This document shows positions 31,571 through 43,414 of a stretch of 64,000 bases of DNA, in pieces. The translations under genes and the position numbers were made by a program. Origin of the DNA: Cutaneotrichosporon cavernicola (Eukaryota; Basidiomycota; Tremellomycetes; Trichosporonales; Trichosporonaceae); assembly GCF_030864355.1 (NCBI RefSeq), contig NC_083400.1:883001-947000 (forward strand), given 5' to 3'. The notes beneath the pieces were generated by a model. The model did no database searches. It was not told where the DNA came from and saw only the letters and a program-made list of their open reading frames with translations. The first letter of the stretch is position 1, and the number at the start of each line of letters is the position of its first letter.

Positions 31571-32798
31571 ATGAGCGAAACAAACCTCCCTCTCCCCCAG
31601 TTCTACGCCCGCGCACTGCGCAACCTCCTCCCCGTTCTGGATGGCACCCTCCCCCCACTCGAGGAGAGCACGCACGCGCAGCTCCAGCACGCCGTCGAGG
31701 ACCTGTACCTTGTCGGGCGCATGCTCTCCTCGCTCAGCGTGTTCAGCGACAACGAGCGCCTCGACGAGGTCGGCGATAAGGAGCTGGCTTTCATGACGGT
31801 TGGCTGGGCCCTCGGTGAGGCCGAGACGCGACAGGGTTTCGGAGGCCCCGAGCCACGTAAGGCGGCGCTCGAGCGCAGCGACACGGCCTTCAACTCGTTC
31901 CTCTCCATTCTCGATACATACAAGATCGTCGCCGAGGGTGAAGGGGGAGGTGCGCGCGCCCTTCCCGCTGACCCCGGACAGCGGCGTGAGGCCAAGATCG
32001 CGGCGCATAGACGTTCGAAAGAGTTGAGAGAGAAGATTAGCGTACGTTCCCTTCCAAACTATGCTGATAATAGTCGGCGTTGCCAGGCCAGCCTGACGCC
32101 GGGTCCAACCCCGTCGCCTTCATCCTCGCTCTCCTGCCGTCGGATAAGCCGTCCTCTACCTCGGTGAATGACGAGGAGCCGGACGTGCGCGAACCCACCA
32201 TCCTCCTCCTCCGCCTGCTCGCCGACTTGGCCGTCAGCAGCGTGGGGAACAACGCGATGGAACTCCAGATCCTCGCTCTCGCTCCACCCGAGCCGACGCA
32301 GGGACCGTTGGAGGACCCCCGCGCACGACGCACCGAGGAGACGGACAGCACGTGGCGTCTCGACCGTGCACCAGGCCAGTACAAGCCGCGCGAGCTGATC
32401 TCTGGCGGTGGGCGTGTGCTGCGCCCCTTCACGATCTTGCCGAGCACAAGCGCGATGAGTGACCGCGAGAGGTTGCGCTCGGACGTGTTCCGCTCGAGTC
32501 ACAGGCTGCCGACCATGACGATTGACGAGTATCTCGCCGAAGAGGACAGGCGGGGGAACATTATCCGCGGTGGAGGGTGAGTCGGTCGCCGCGTGTCAGT
32601 GGAGAATGCCAGCTAACAGACAGACAAGCGAGCTATGACGCGCCGACCGAGTCAGAGTTGCTCGAGCTCGAGATGGAGAATGACGGGACTGCTGGCGCCG
32701 AGGAGGCTGCCGAGAAGAAACGGCTCAAGGACGAGAACTGGGCCCAGTTCACCGACGACAACAAGAAGGGCGCAGGGAACACGATGAACAGAGGATAG
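31571..32798 (+). CDS. TAP42: TAP42-family PP2A regulatory subunit
   Basis: Three exons: 31571-32041, 32074-32576 and 32624-32798, about 382 residues. The N-terminal helical repeat region contains LPLPQFYARALRNLLPVL and DKELAFMTVGWALGE. The conserved C-terminal signature is clear: RPFTILPSTSAMSDRERLR, MTIDEYLAEEDRRGNIIRGG, QASYDAPTESE and ENWAQFTDDNKKGAGNTMNRG at the end. TAP42/alpha4 binds the catalytic subunits of PP2A-type phosphatases and acts in TOR signalling. The length is usual for the family. The third exon acceptor at 32623 is chosen because it alone restores SYDAP in frame. Confidence 0.96.
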
Positions 32799-33889
32799 GC
32801 GATATGTTGAGATGTGTAGACGTATGCATTGGATGCTGTCGCAGCGCAAGGGCGTTGCGATCAGCCCAGATTACCTATTCCCGCGTTGCGTCTCTTGTCG
32901 CGTCATATTGGGCGGTGGCTGGTGTCTGGTATCATCGATCAACAACAAGTCCGACGATACCGAGAGCTCGATGAAACCCGACCCGTATACCGCCCCCCTG
33001 CACAAGCTGCACCCTGTTGGACCGACCAGCCCCGCCTAATAAAACCAGACTGGCAAGCTGGCAAGCTGGCAAGTACATCGTACCATCCTCCGTAAAGTTG
33101 TCTCACCCTATGGTCACTGTGATCCTGCGGCCGCGGTTGAACGGACATGCTGCCACCGTAAGCTACCCCAGCTAGACTCTAGTCCTCTAGTCCTCTCACC
33201 AGACTGAATTGCGCGTGAAACTATCCCAGTGTGCCTGTCGCGCGCCCTGCTGCTAGGAACAGCTAGAACAGCTCACTCAGCGACCCGGGGCAGTACAGCC
33301 GCTCTCACCCTCACCGTCACCGCTCGCCCCCGCCCCCGCCACCGCCACCGCCACCGCCATCCACACTTCTCCAACAGGCAGCACGTTTGCATGCATTAGA
33401 TGGATGCATGGATAAGGCTGTGTTTATGTGGGAAGGTTGAGTGGCACAGGTTGACGAGCATGTTCTGGCGGTGGAGAGAGGAGGGATCGGGGGCCGAAGG
33501 AAAGGTAAGTCCTCTGGTCTTATGCCTGCTTATTCAAGTCCAAAGTCTATATCATCATCAATTATCAGGTTATAGTATTCCCTCATTCTCCTCTCCCCCT
33601 CCGCCTTCCTCCCTCCGCCCTCAACCCCTCAACCGGAATCACCTATTACATTACAACAGTATCACTCTCCCTCCTTCCCTCCAACCTCACCTCCAACCTC
33701 CAACCTCCAACCTCCGACCTCCTCACTCTCCACAGTATCTATACACTCACACATTCTCAACCATCCCCCACTCCACCCTCATCCTCGTCGTCCACCCTCC
33801 ATCCACTTCCACACCCATATTGTCACGACTGTTGCCTGGAGCCTCAAGACCGCTTGCTTTGTCATCAATTTCGCGCGGCCCACCTCGCC
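32799..33889. other. Intergenic region between TAP42 and the second Zn2Cys6 factor
   Basis: No gene. It contains a CCGCCA/CCGCCC microsatellite (about 33328-33358) and long C/T-rich stretches near 33590-33790 that look like the leader of the downstream gene. A GGTAAGTCC near 33504 might start a 5' UTR intron. Confidence 0.5.
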
Positions 33890-36846
33890 ATGAATCAGAA
33901 CGGCCAGTACTCCCAACCTGTCGCGGGCGTCGGCAAGTGGCCTAAAGACAAGGACCAACCCATACATGGCCCAGTTAAGGCCGCCTGCCTAAGCTGTCGC
34001 AAGAAGAAGGCCAAGTGTGACGGAGGCAAGCCCTCCTGCCTTCAAGTACGTGCATTTCAACTTCACCGTCATTCCGCTCCCGCACAGCCCGACTTGCCCC
34101 CTCTCCTTCTTCCTCGCTCAGCTGGTCGCGACTCGCTCGCTAACTTCAGTGCCAGCAAAAACAGCTCGAATGCATCTACGTCAGGTCGAGGCGCGGCGGT
34201 GCGCGCAAGAAGCGCAACCGTGAGTTCCCACAGCTATCCGAGCCGGCCACCCCTGACCTGAGGCATGCTGACTCCAGCGGCTGCGCCATCTGCCCTTTCC
34301 GAGTTCCTGAAAAAGCTGGACAGCCTCATTGGCGTACCGCAGTATGATCTGAGGCACGCCGAACCGCAACCGGGTGACGACCCGTCCAACGTGGTGCGCA
34401 TGTTCACTGATCGTGACGAGATGTAAGTTTGCCCCGATTTCGGCGCTGACAACAGCTTCCGATGCTACTACAATGAGGTGCACCCGTTCCTCGCGGTCAT
34501 GCCGCCGCGACACTACCTCGTGGACGTGATGCCGACGCTGCTGCCCGACTCGCCGTTCCTGTTGGCTGCGCAGACGGTCATGACGCTCGCGCCGCACCCA
34601 ATGGACCTGGACCCGCGCTCGCCGCGCTCAAAGCGCCTGCGCTCGTCTGCGTCGGCGGCATTGGGCCGCAAGACGATGGAGGCAGTTCATCGCGCAATGG
34701 CGTTGGGGCCCGAGGGCGGCATCGAGGCCATTCAAGCGCTCACGATCCTCGCAGTGTGGGAATGGGGGAGCACAAACAACGCAAGTGCGGCCATGGACCT
34801 CTTCCGCCAGGCCGTGCAGATCGCCGTCTCGATGGGGATCCACGACATGGACGCCGGCGGCACAGGCTTCTCTCTCGAAGGCATCGACTGGCGCCGCGAC
34901 ATGAAGCGCCGCACCTGGTGGATCCTGTACGTTTACCAACTCACGTCGGGACTTGTGTCAGGCCTGCAGCCGCCGCTCGGCCCCGACGACCCCAGCATCA
35001 AGGTCGACTTCCCCGTCTGCTCCGACAAGGACCGCACGTGGAGCACCTGGATCAACTGTATCCGCCAGTGCTTCCGCGTCGTCAACATGATCAATGTGCT
35101 TGCAATGGATGGCGCACCGGCTGAGGGCGGTATGAAGGGGTGGGGATCGGCTCACGACGCGCCCGAGATCTCGCCGGAACAGCAGGAGCTCAAGCGGCTG
35201 CAGATGGTTGCCATTGACCGCCAGATCATGGAGCTCATGAAGCAGACGGAGAAGATGTCCGTTGTGGAGCAGGTGCCTGGCGGCGAGGAGGACGTTGTGC
35301 GTAATCAGCAGATTGCGACCCGGTTTGGCCTTGCTGGTGAGTTGGTTCGCCTGAGGCGCTGACAGCAGTCATCCACATCCACCAGCACCGCATGACGGCG
35401 TTCCCTGAGGTGTCGCTGTTCTCCAAGCGCATCTGCGGCCTGAAGGGGTCGAGTGACGACGAGGAGAGCGAGGAGGACGAGTTTGTCGGTACGGCGACGC
35501 CGCAAAGCATTCCGCCAAGCGCGAGCTATTCACAGACGATGTCTACCCCGGCGCAGCAGCCGATGATGGACATGCCGACGATGCCCGGTGGCTGGCCGTT
35601 CGGGGGCCTCGACACGTTCGGCATGGGCAACTCAATGATGCCCGGCCATGGCCTCGACGGGAGCTTCAGCGACAGCGACGTGTACCAGGTCGACCAGTTG
35701 ATGGCGAGCCTCGGTACGCAGGGTCAACCGCCACAACAACAGCAGTTTAGTCAGCAAGCGTACCAGCCGCCCATCTCGCAGCCGCATTCGAATGGCAACG
35801 GTACGATGGCCAACCCGACGAGCTCGCCCGGCAACATGAACCAGGAAAACGCTACGGCCCTCAACGGCCAGAACACCAACATTGCCTCGCCAAGCGTCGG
35901 TGGCGTCGACTTGCAGTCGCCAAGTTATACGCAGTCGCCTCAGATGCCGAATGCCAACGCGCCGGTCGCGCCGTTGAACCCCGCCCTCGCCAACAACTGG
36001 CACTATAACCTGCAGAACGACTCGATCGTGGACGACATGTGGCAGCCGGAGAACTTCCCGACTTACCTCCCAACGCCCTGGTTCGCGCAGCAGGGCGGCG
36101 CTCAGTCGCTGATCAACACGATCAACCCCGATGCGGACCCGACACCCTTCCCCGCTCTCGAGGGCTCGAACAACAACGCGGGCCTGCAGGACCTCACGCA
36201 GCTCAACGTGCGCGGCTCGTACCAGAGCAATCTCCAAACCGCGGTTTTGGAGGCTGCAGCTCCCGCTCTGCCGGCAGTGGCACCGGCCGGTGTGCCGCAA
36301 CAGCCCGTCGCGCCTCCGAGCGTGTCTGGCAGCATGCTCAGTAGCAACGCGAGCAAGAAGCACAAGGCGTGGGGTGTCGACGAAAACGGCGACCTCGCTC
36401 CAACGGACGACGTCAAGGCAGCCCAAGCGCTTGAAGTGTTCCCGCCTGGCATCAGCCTCGCCCGCTGCGCGACGGCCGCTCACACGATTGTGCGTCTCGA
36501 AATATTGCACCGCAGTGCGGCGCTGGCCCTCGACGGCTCGCCCAAGTGGATCCCCTTCTGCTCATGTGGCCTTATTGCGGGCGCGTACGCATTCCTCCTC
36601 CTTGTGCTGGCAGTACAAGCCGAGAACACGTTTGGGACGTACTCTGAGGCGCGCTCTGAGGAGGTTGAGAGCCTGCTCACAAACGTCAAGATCATTCTCG
36701 GCGGCCTCGAGGCCTACGGCACCATGTGGGAGGGCATCGACATGATGGCGCGCGAAGTACGCGCAGCCGTCGAGGCGGCGACGCAGCTCCCTCTCGAGGT
36801 GCAGAGCCAGATGAGTGGGCGGTCGAGCATGAGTCCGGGGGCGTAG
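33890..36846 (+). CDS. Zn2Cys6 fungal transcription factor, 909 residues
   Basis: Five exons: 33890-34045, 34150-34219, 34278-34422, 34456-35336 and 35369-36846. The DNA-binding cluster is split by intron 1: ACLSCRKKKAKCDGGKPSC, then CQQKQLEC, followed by basic GGARKKRN. The fungal_trans region includes YYNEVHPFLAVMPPRHYLVD, AIQALTILAVWEWGS, AMDLFRQAVQIAVSMGIHDM and RRTWWILYVYQLTSGLVSG. A Gln/Asn/Pro-rich stretch (about residues 480-700) looks like an activation domain, and an acidic patch (SSDDEESEEDEF) precedes it. A further helical region closes the protein. It is a nuclear regulator with unknown targets. Intron 4 ends CAGCAG, allowing one extra residue. Confidence 0.92.
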
Positions 36847-37357
36847 CGAAAGCGAGCCGCGCCAGCGGTGAGCCATCCGAGTCACCCCTCAGAGTTATCC
36901 CCTGCACCACCTAGTGTACCGTCTGTGCTATGTACCAGCTATTCCAAAATGTATCTCATCTGTCCTTGGTGCGTCGCGGCGTCGCGGCGGTGCGGTATCA
37001 CTGCGTCATCTTGGCTCTTGCGGCTACATGCCCGTGGACTTGACTGTGCCGTGAGCGGCTACAGATCCTTTCTCCCCCCACAGCACTGTTCGCTGAATGT
37101 ATATGTACAGCGCCGTGAGAAGTGGCTAACTTCCTGTGCTTTCCATGGTGACGATTTCCGTTAGTTGCGACTTTCCGCTTCCCGTAATGCTGTTCAGAGC
37201 AGACTCTGAACTGCGCTGTCAACGCCAAAGAGTAAACACGTCTTCCACAGCGCAATCCATCCACGCAATGTATACTAGACACACACGCCAAAAAGACAGA
37301 TGCGTATATATTCCTACACCTACATATACACCTAGACCTACAGTATCACAGTATCAC
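36847..37357. other. Convergent intergenic region
   Basis: 3' flanks of the TF and the BTB/CAP-Gly gene. No gene or strong repeat is seen. Confidence 0.5.
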
Positions 37358-40300
37358 TTACTCGCCACTCCCCATGACGAACAAGACGTCTGACGGACGC
37401 ACAAACATGGCGCGGGGCCGTTCCGGTCCGCCGTCCGTGATGGAGAACGGGCTGGCCGAGCGCATCAGGCCCAGTCCCAGCTTGTTCTGATTCTGGTTTG
37501 GAGTGCGGCGCAATTCGTCAGCAATCATGGCGATACGGCGTAGTCGGTCGCCCTTGTCATTGTCGCCTGGAACATCGGGGGGCGGGGTGAAGTGGAAATA
37601 CCTGATGCCGTCAATGGCACCGGTTGGTAGAGTGTCCATGCCCAACTCGCGGTCTTGGATCTCGAGGCCGACCCAGGCACCAGAGCGGGAGGCGAGCGTG
37701 CCGAGGTATTTTACGTTGGCGCGGAAACGGCGCCGGCCGCGGGTTACAATGGCTGGGATACCAATGTGTAGATGGACGCCGAGACCAGAGTAGGGCTCGC
37801 AGCCGTCTTCTTCCTCAGGGGTTGGAGGGGGTGGGAGGGGGGTTGGGGCCGCTGCTTTCTTGGGGGGGTCAAAAGCGTGGGCGGGGTGCCAGCCGGAATT
37901 GAGGGAGCGGAGGGAGCCGGATTCGCTGGCGACGCGGGAGATGACGCTCATGGGAGACGACGAGTAGGATGAGCGTGGGGAGCGGGCGTTGGCGGAGAGG
38001 TAGCGGGGTGGCGAAGGGGGTGAGGCTCCAGGCGCGCGAAGGGTGGGGATTGGCAGTGGAGCGCGCGTGGTAGGCGGAGAGCGGAGGTGGGCAGGACGCA
38101 GTTGGTCCGTCGACGCGGGGGAGCGTAGATGCTCAGAGACGGGGCGGAGCTGGTCCGCAGATACGGGTGAGCGGAGAGCTGGCGCCGGCGCGAGCGAGGT
38201 GTGCGACGGTTGGGGTCTTTGCGACGCAGATGAATGCGAGGCCACTGAGGCCTGCGACGTCAGAGAAGCCTGTGACGACGCGGTTGGCGTGCGCGTTCGG
38301 CTTGGTGGGAACGGCGAGGCCGGCGTGGGTGTCTTGGCCTCGCGCTCAGAGTCTCTGTTGAGCATGAGTGGCGGTTCTGTGTCTCGGCCTCGCTCTCTCG
38401 GCGTCGGTGTGCCGTTAGGCGACGGCGCGTGGGTTGACGCCGGAGGTGTCGTGCGCTCTGCCGCGTCTGCGGCCATCTCGGCCTCGTCCACCAAAGTGTC
38501 AACAGGCTGGTCCACCAGTGCGCCGTTAGACTGTTCTGCCGACCGCTCGACATTCCCGTTGACAGATCCGTCGTGCTCGTCCTCTGTGCGCTCGGAAGCG
38601 GTATTCTTGGAGGCGACAGACTCTTGCGAAACCACAGACCGCACAGCAGACGCCACGGACTCCTGGTACGTGCTGTCCCGGTCCGACTCAGCGTACGCGC
38701 TGTCCTTGTTCGACGCCGTCTCGTCGTACGCGCTATTCTCGTACACACTCTCCGAGTCGCTCGGCGCCTCCTCGACGACCTGCGGGATGGCCAGCTCCTC
38801 CGCCAGCTCATCCTCATTCTCCTCAGGCACGCTGACCTCGACAACGACTTCGGCGGTGCTCCGCCGCCGTACACTCTCGGGGATCGGCGGGACGGGTGGG
38901 ACCTTGTCCGCATTGCGCTCGCGCTCGCGCTCAAAGGTCAGCTCGTTGTCCTCGTCTAACACGAGGATCGGCTCGGTCGCGTCGCTCACGCGCGGCGTGA
39001 TCGCCTCGGGTGGCCCTTCCGTGCTCCCGCTTAATGAGCGAAGGCTCGGCCGTTGGCGCGGCGCGCGCTGGCCCGCGACGCCGGCGACGGTTGGCGGAAG
39101 AGGCGTTGCACGCTTCCATGGCGTGTGGGAGGAGGAGGTGCGGGGACGAGGCGGAGGCGTTGCTTGCGTGTTCAGCGAGGTGGCACGGGTGCGTGGGGTC
39201 GTCGTGGTGAGGCGCGAAGACGAGGCGCTCGGTGTCACCGTCTTGGTTGAGGTGGTGGGCGTTCGCGGGACGGTAGACGCGCGGGCGCCGAGTGATGAGG
39301 TCGACGCGAGCGACTTGGTCGACGCCGAGGTCCTGAGCGCGGGCGGTCTCGAGGCGGTGATGGAAGCTGCCTTGCTGGGTGCAATGGAGGCGGCCTTGGC
39401 TGGCGTACTGGACGAAGCTTTTGCGGTACTTGGGCCGGCTTTCGCTGCAGTGCTGGGGGTGGGCCGGACAGCCGGCGTCGCCCTAGCTGCCGCAGTCGGC
39501 TTGGCCGCAACCTTGGGCACGGGCGTCGCCTTGCTCGAGCTCACAGTGGTCCGCATCGAGCCAGTCGACGCGCGGGCCTTGGCCGCTGTGCTCGCGGATG
39601 ACATTGTCGACGTGCGACTAGCCACGGTACCGACACTCGGCGCGAGGGAGGACATGCTGGGTGCACGGGAGCGGGTACTCGCCGCTGACAATGTGCGCTG
39701 CCTCGACGCAGCCGCAGCGGCAGCCGTTCCAGGACCGGTGCTGGTGGTCGCAGTCGATAGTGTCCGCGTCCGCGTTGGCGGGGTAGGTTTGGGCTCGGGA
39801 GCGCGACTAGCTGTCGACACCGTACGTTTCCGCACCGCTGGAGGCTTGGTTTCCGAAGGCGCCGTTGTCGAGAGGTCACGAGTCCGCGTCGCGAGGGTTG
39901 ATGTGAGCTTTGAGGACTCAGCACGTGCCGCTGAGACGGTGCGTGCTCTCGCAGTCACGTCCGGCGCCTTGGACGCCGTGGAGACGGTCCGTTGGCGAGT
40001 CACTGCCGTGTCGCTGAGCCGGCTCGACGACGCAATTGGGCGAGTCGGCTTCGCTGCGTCGCTCACGCGACTCGGCTTGACCTCGGCAGTCGACACGGTC
40101 CTCGGGCGCACCGTCGAGGCCGGCTTGGCCGCGCTGCTCTCGCCACGCACGGGTTTGATGCTGTTCGGCTTGGCCGCAGTGGAACTGGCCGTTACAGCTG
40201 GCATCCTGGCCTTGGACGTTGACGCAGCGGTCGCGCGTGACGCGGCAGATCGTACGGACGCTGTGGATCGTTGGGTTCGTATACTCTGGACTGGGGATGT

Positions 40301-43056
40301 GGGAGTGGGTGGTTGGGATGTGGACGAGGGGTTGCGTGAGTGAGAGGCGAGAGATGACGTTCTGGAGGATGAGGGGAGACGGAGTGGAGCAGGCGATTCG
40401 GCGCGCACAGCGGGTGATAGCGGGGAGCTGATGGCAGGTGAGGACGGCCTGCTACTAGCAGACCCTTGACGCGTGACGCGACCCACACCCGTAAGGAGCG
40501 GGCGTGGAGGGCCGCTCATCACTTGCCCCTGTCGGCTGGGAGTGGGCGAGTTCTGGCCCGAGCGAAGGCCGCGCTTGGACCCCACTGACACAACGGGTGT
40601 CCTGCCAGCTGCGGTTGGCGAGCGGGCTTGAGGGCCCGTTGGTGCAGGCCGCTGCGGCGCGCTTGGGGCACGGGATGTCGAGGTAGTGCTGGTGATTGAC
40701 GCCGAGGATGACAGGCGCAGTCTCCGTAGCCCGTTCGGCTCTGTCGCTGTGTCAGACTGGACCGAGTTGCGAGCAGAGGTCCTCCGGACGCGATCGCCCA
40801 GACCTTGTGCTCGTGACGTTGTTCGGGGGAATCCATTGTCGCGCACGCGTGGAAAGGGGACCTGCGGAGTCGCGGCGAGCTCTTTGGCGGGCACCTCAAT
40901 AGCTGCACGTTAGCTAGTTCTCGAAAGGACCCACCGCTGGCGATCTCTTGAAGGGTTCGCCCCTTGAGCGCCACAAAGCCACCCTCGTTTTGGATCGAAA
41001 CCCAACGCTTCTTGATATGCTTCAGGACTGCGTCTCGTGCCATCTCAACCTTGTGTCGATTTGCCGAGCGGGTCGGAAGTACAGCCTCGAGTGTTTTCGG
41101 GTCGACCTTGCGCAGCAGTGCAGTCACGATCGTCTCGTATACGACTGGAGCCACGGTGAACGTCGGGGATCGGCCGGTCATTTCCACAACTTCGCGCCAG
41201 AAGATGTCAAGTACCTCGTCCGCGAAGCCCTTGCCCGAGAAGAGGTCCCAGAGCTCCTTCGACTCGCACACCTGCGGGAAGCTGGAGGCGAGGAACTCGC
41301 GCGCGCGTCGCTGGATCGGCTGGACCATGTCGTTGATGGAATCGACCCAGCCGGTCGTGTCTGCGCCACGGGTATGTGTAAAGTGGTCGATGCGGCGGCG
41401 GATGTTTGCGATCGCGCGGAATGCGCCGACGACGCTGCTCGGCGTCATGGACGAAAGGACATCTCTGACGAGGTCATCGCGCTCTGCCTTTTCCGCCATC
41501 CCAATCTCACGGCCCCACGTCTCGCCCCATCCGCGGAGGATGAAGCGACGCGCACGACGCTGTAACTCGAGCGCACCGACGTCGCTGGCACCGGCGAAGC
41601 GCCAAACGCGAGGCACACGACTGAGGCAGCGGCGGCAGTGACACCTGTTGTAGTCGAGACCATCGCAAAAGTCGTGCACGATGCGCGACTCGATCTCCTC
41701 GACCAGGCAGTCGAGTTGGAGATATTCGGCTGCGCGGTATATCTGGAAGGCGGTGAGGAGGTCGTACGAGCGGTTGGAGAAGTCGAGGTGTCCAGCGTAC
41801 ATCCACCCGAGACAGAAGTGGAGCGCGGCGGGGGTAAAGGGAGGTGTGGAAAGGTGGACGTCGGCAGTGGAGGGGCGGAAGTCTTCGTTGAGGAACAGGG
41901 TGGCGAAGTACGGTGACCGGCTGATGAGCATGAAGCGGTGTGCGGTGAAGATGACCGTTGCTGCAAGCGAGTCGTCTGACGCGCCAGAGCTGTCCGAGTC
42001 ATACCCATCGCCTTCTGGAGAGGCGAGATGGATCCGGACGTCGCAGTACAGCTTGCTCGTCCACATGTACGTGAGGTCCTGGCCGAGCTTGTCTCGGCGC
42101 TCGGACACGTCTCCTCGCCGCCCCAGACTATCGCGAAGAGACGTGTTCGAAGTACCTTCACGCTCGCCGCTGATCCACTCGACGACATCGCCAAACCCCT
42201 CGCCCGTGTACAGCCATTCGAGCTGGGCACGGAACAGCTCCGGCGCGTCCTCGTGTCGTAAACGGAGCACGCCGTCGGCGCTCGAGCCCGCAACGCTGAC
42301 GGTCGGCGCGCGAAGCGTGCCATCGCTCCCTGCCGTGTCGACCGAGAGGGACGACGATGCAGCGCGCCATGGATTGGGAGAGGGGCTTCCGTGAGCAGAG
42401 CTTGCGGAGAGGAGGTAGGGTGTTGGGGAGGGTCCGCTTAAGCTTGTGGGCGAGCGCGCGAGCGTGATGCTTTTGGCCCCGGTGATGAAATAGCGGTCTT
42501 TGAAAGCTTCTGCGGGCGTTAGCGCGTGACGATCGGCAAGCGGAGAGTGGAGCGAGACGTGCGTCGGGAGTAGGAAGAGTAGGACTGCTCGTCTGGTGGG
42601 TTGGGGATGAAGTTTGTGTGATGGCTCAGAGTGTGCAGGTGAACAGAGCGGGTCCAGCTGCTCTTCCTGGGTTCCTTGGGGGATGAACCAAGGAGTGTGC
42701 AGAGCGCACGGCATGAAGAGGAACTGTTAGGGAGAGGAATGGAAAGCGAGGCAGGCAACTGTGATGACACGGTGGCAAGGTGATTTCTGGATCACGTACT
42801 GGGAGCGCGCACATAGACGATGGCTAGAGTCAGCATGTCTTGTGAATGGCGCCGCACCTTTATGTGCCCACACGCGGTCGCCAATATCCGTCTCCCACGA
42901 CACATCCGAGAAGCGTTCCCGTGCGTCGTCGAAGAGTGTGCGGAGGTTGCGCGCCCAAAGGTCGATGCTTTGTTGGACGCGGTCGTCGATGGTTGGGAAG
43001 GGGTAGGGGGAAGAAGTGGGACTGGGAGTGGGAGGGCCCACCTGTGACCGTGTCAT
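37358..43056 (-). CDS. BTB/POZ and CAP-Gly domain protein, about 1,772 residues
   Basis: Proposed exons: 43056-42858, 42509-40935 and 40902-37358. The N-terminus has BTB-like DVSWETDIGDRVWAHK and AFKDRYF, then a linker and LFRAQLEWLYTGEGF. A second BTB-like block follows: KLYCDVRIHL, VIFTAHRFMLISRSPYFATL, ALHFCLGWMYAGHLDF, AEYLQLDCLVEEIE. A 32-nt intron (40934-40903) joins TLQEIAS in frame to AIEVPAKELAATPQV, linking it to a ~1,000-residue Ser/Thr/Ala/Arg low-complexity region with repeated R(T/Q)RTVSTAS motifs. The C-terminal CAP-Gly domain has RANVKYLGTLASRSGAWVGL and DGIRYFHFTPP. CAP-Gly domains bind tubulin or EB tails, so a microtubule role is likely. Least certain is the 348-nt first intron, long for this window. 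Confidence 0.8.
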
Positions 43057-43414
43057 TTGACCGGCACGGGTGGGGATGGGAGAGAGGAGAGTGGGGAGTG
43101 GGGAGTGAGGAGTGAGGAGAGATTGCGATGCTAGAGATGTTTAAACAGGTCCAATACTCAACAGAACAGATGGGTGTGGATGGTCATTGCTGGAGTGAGT
43201 GGCACGGTTCCTGGGACGCGTGGGGTCAGGGACCCCTTGAGGCTTGGACCCCCCGCCCGTCAGCTTACCCGCCCAAACTAGTTTACCTCAAGTCTACCCC
43301 ATTCCAACAAACAAATCATTCACTACCCCATTCGAGTGCTCTTCAAACGATACATCTTCTTTGCAGGAAAAAATAAACATAAGAACGAAGGTTTAAGGGA
43401 TATAGATTTGGATA
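43057..43414. other. Short intergenic region
   Basis: 5' flank of the BTB/CAP-Gly gene and 3' flank of the next minus-strand gene. (GGGGAGTGA)n-like repeats occur at about 43085-43112. Confidence 0.5.

Noticed and set aside
38043..40343. 766-codon open frame on the plus strand
   Set aside because: It is the antisense shadow of the low-complexity Ser/Thr/Ala-rich part of the BTB/CAP-Gly gene; GC-rich codon bias removes stops on the opposite strand.
40519..40940. BTB gene ending here as a separate gene
   Set aside because: Reading on past 40,935 changes to low-complexity sequence in the wrong frame, whereas a 32-nt intron with CTAAC and CAG restores a long continuous frame into the CAP-Gly part.
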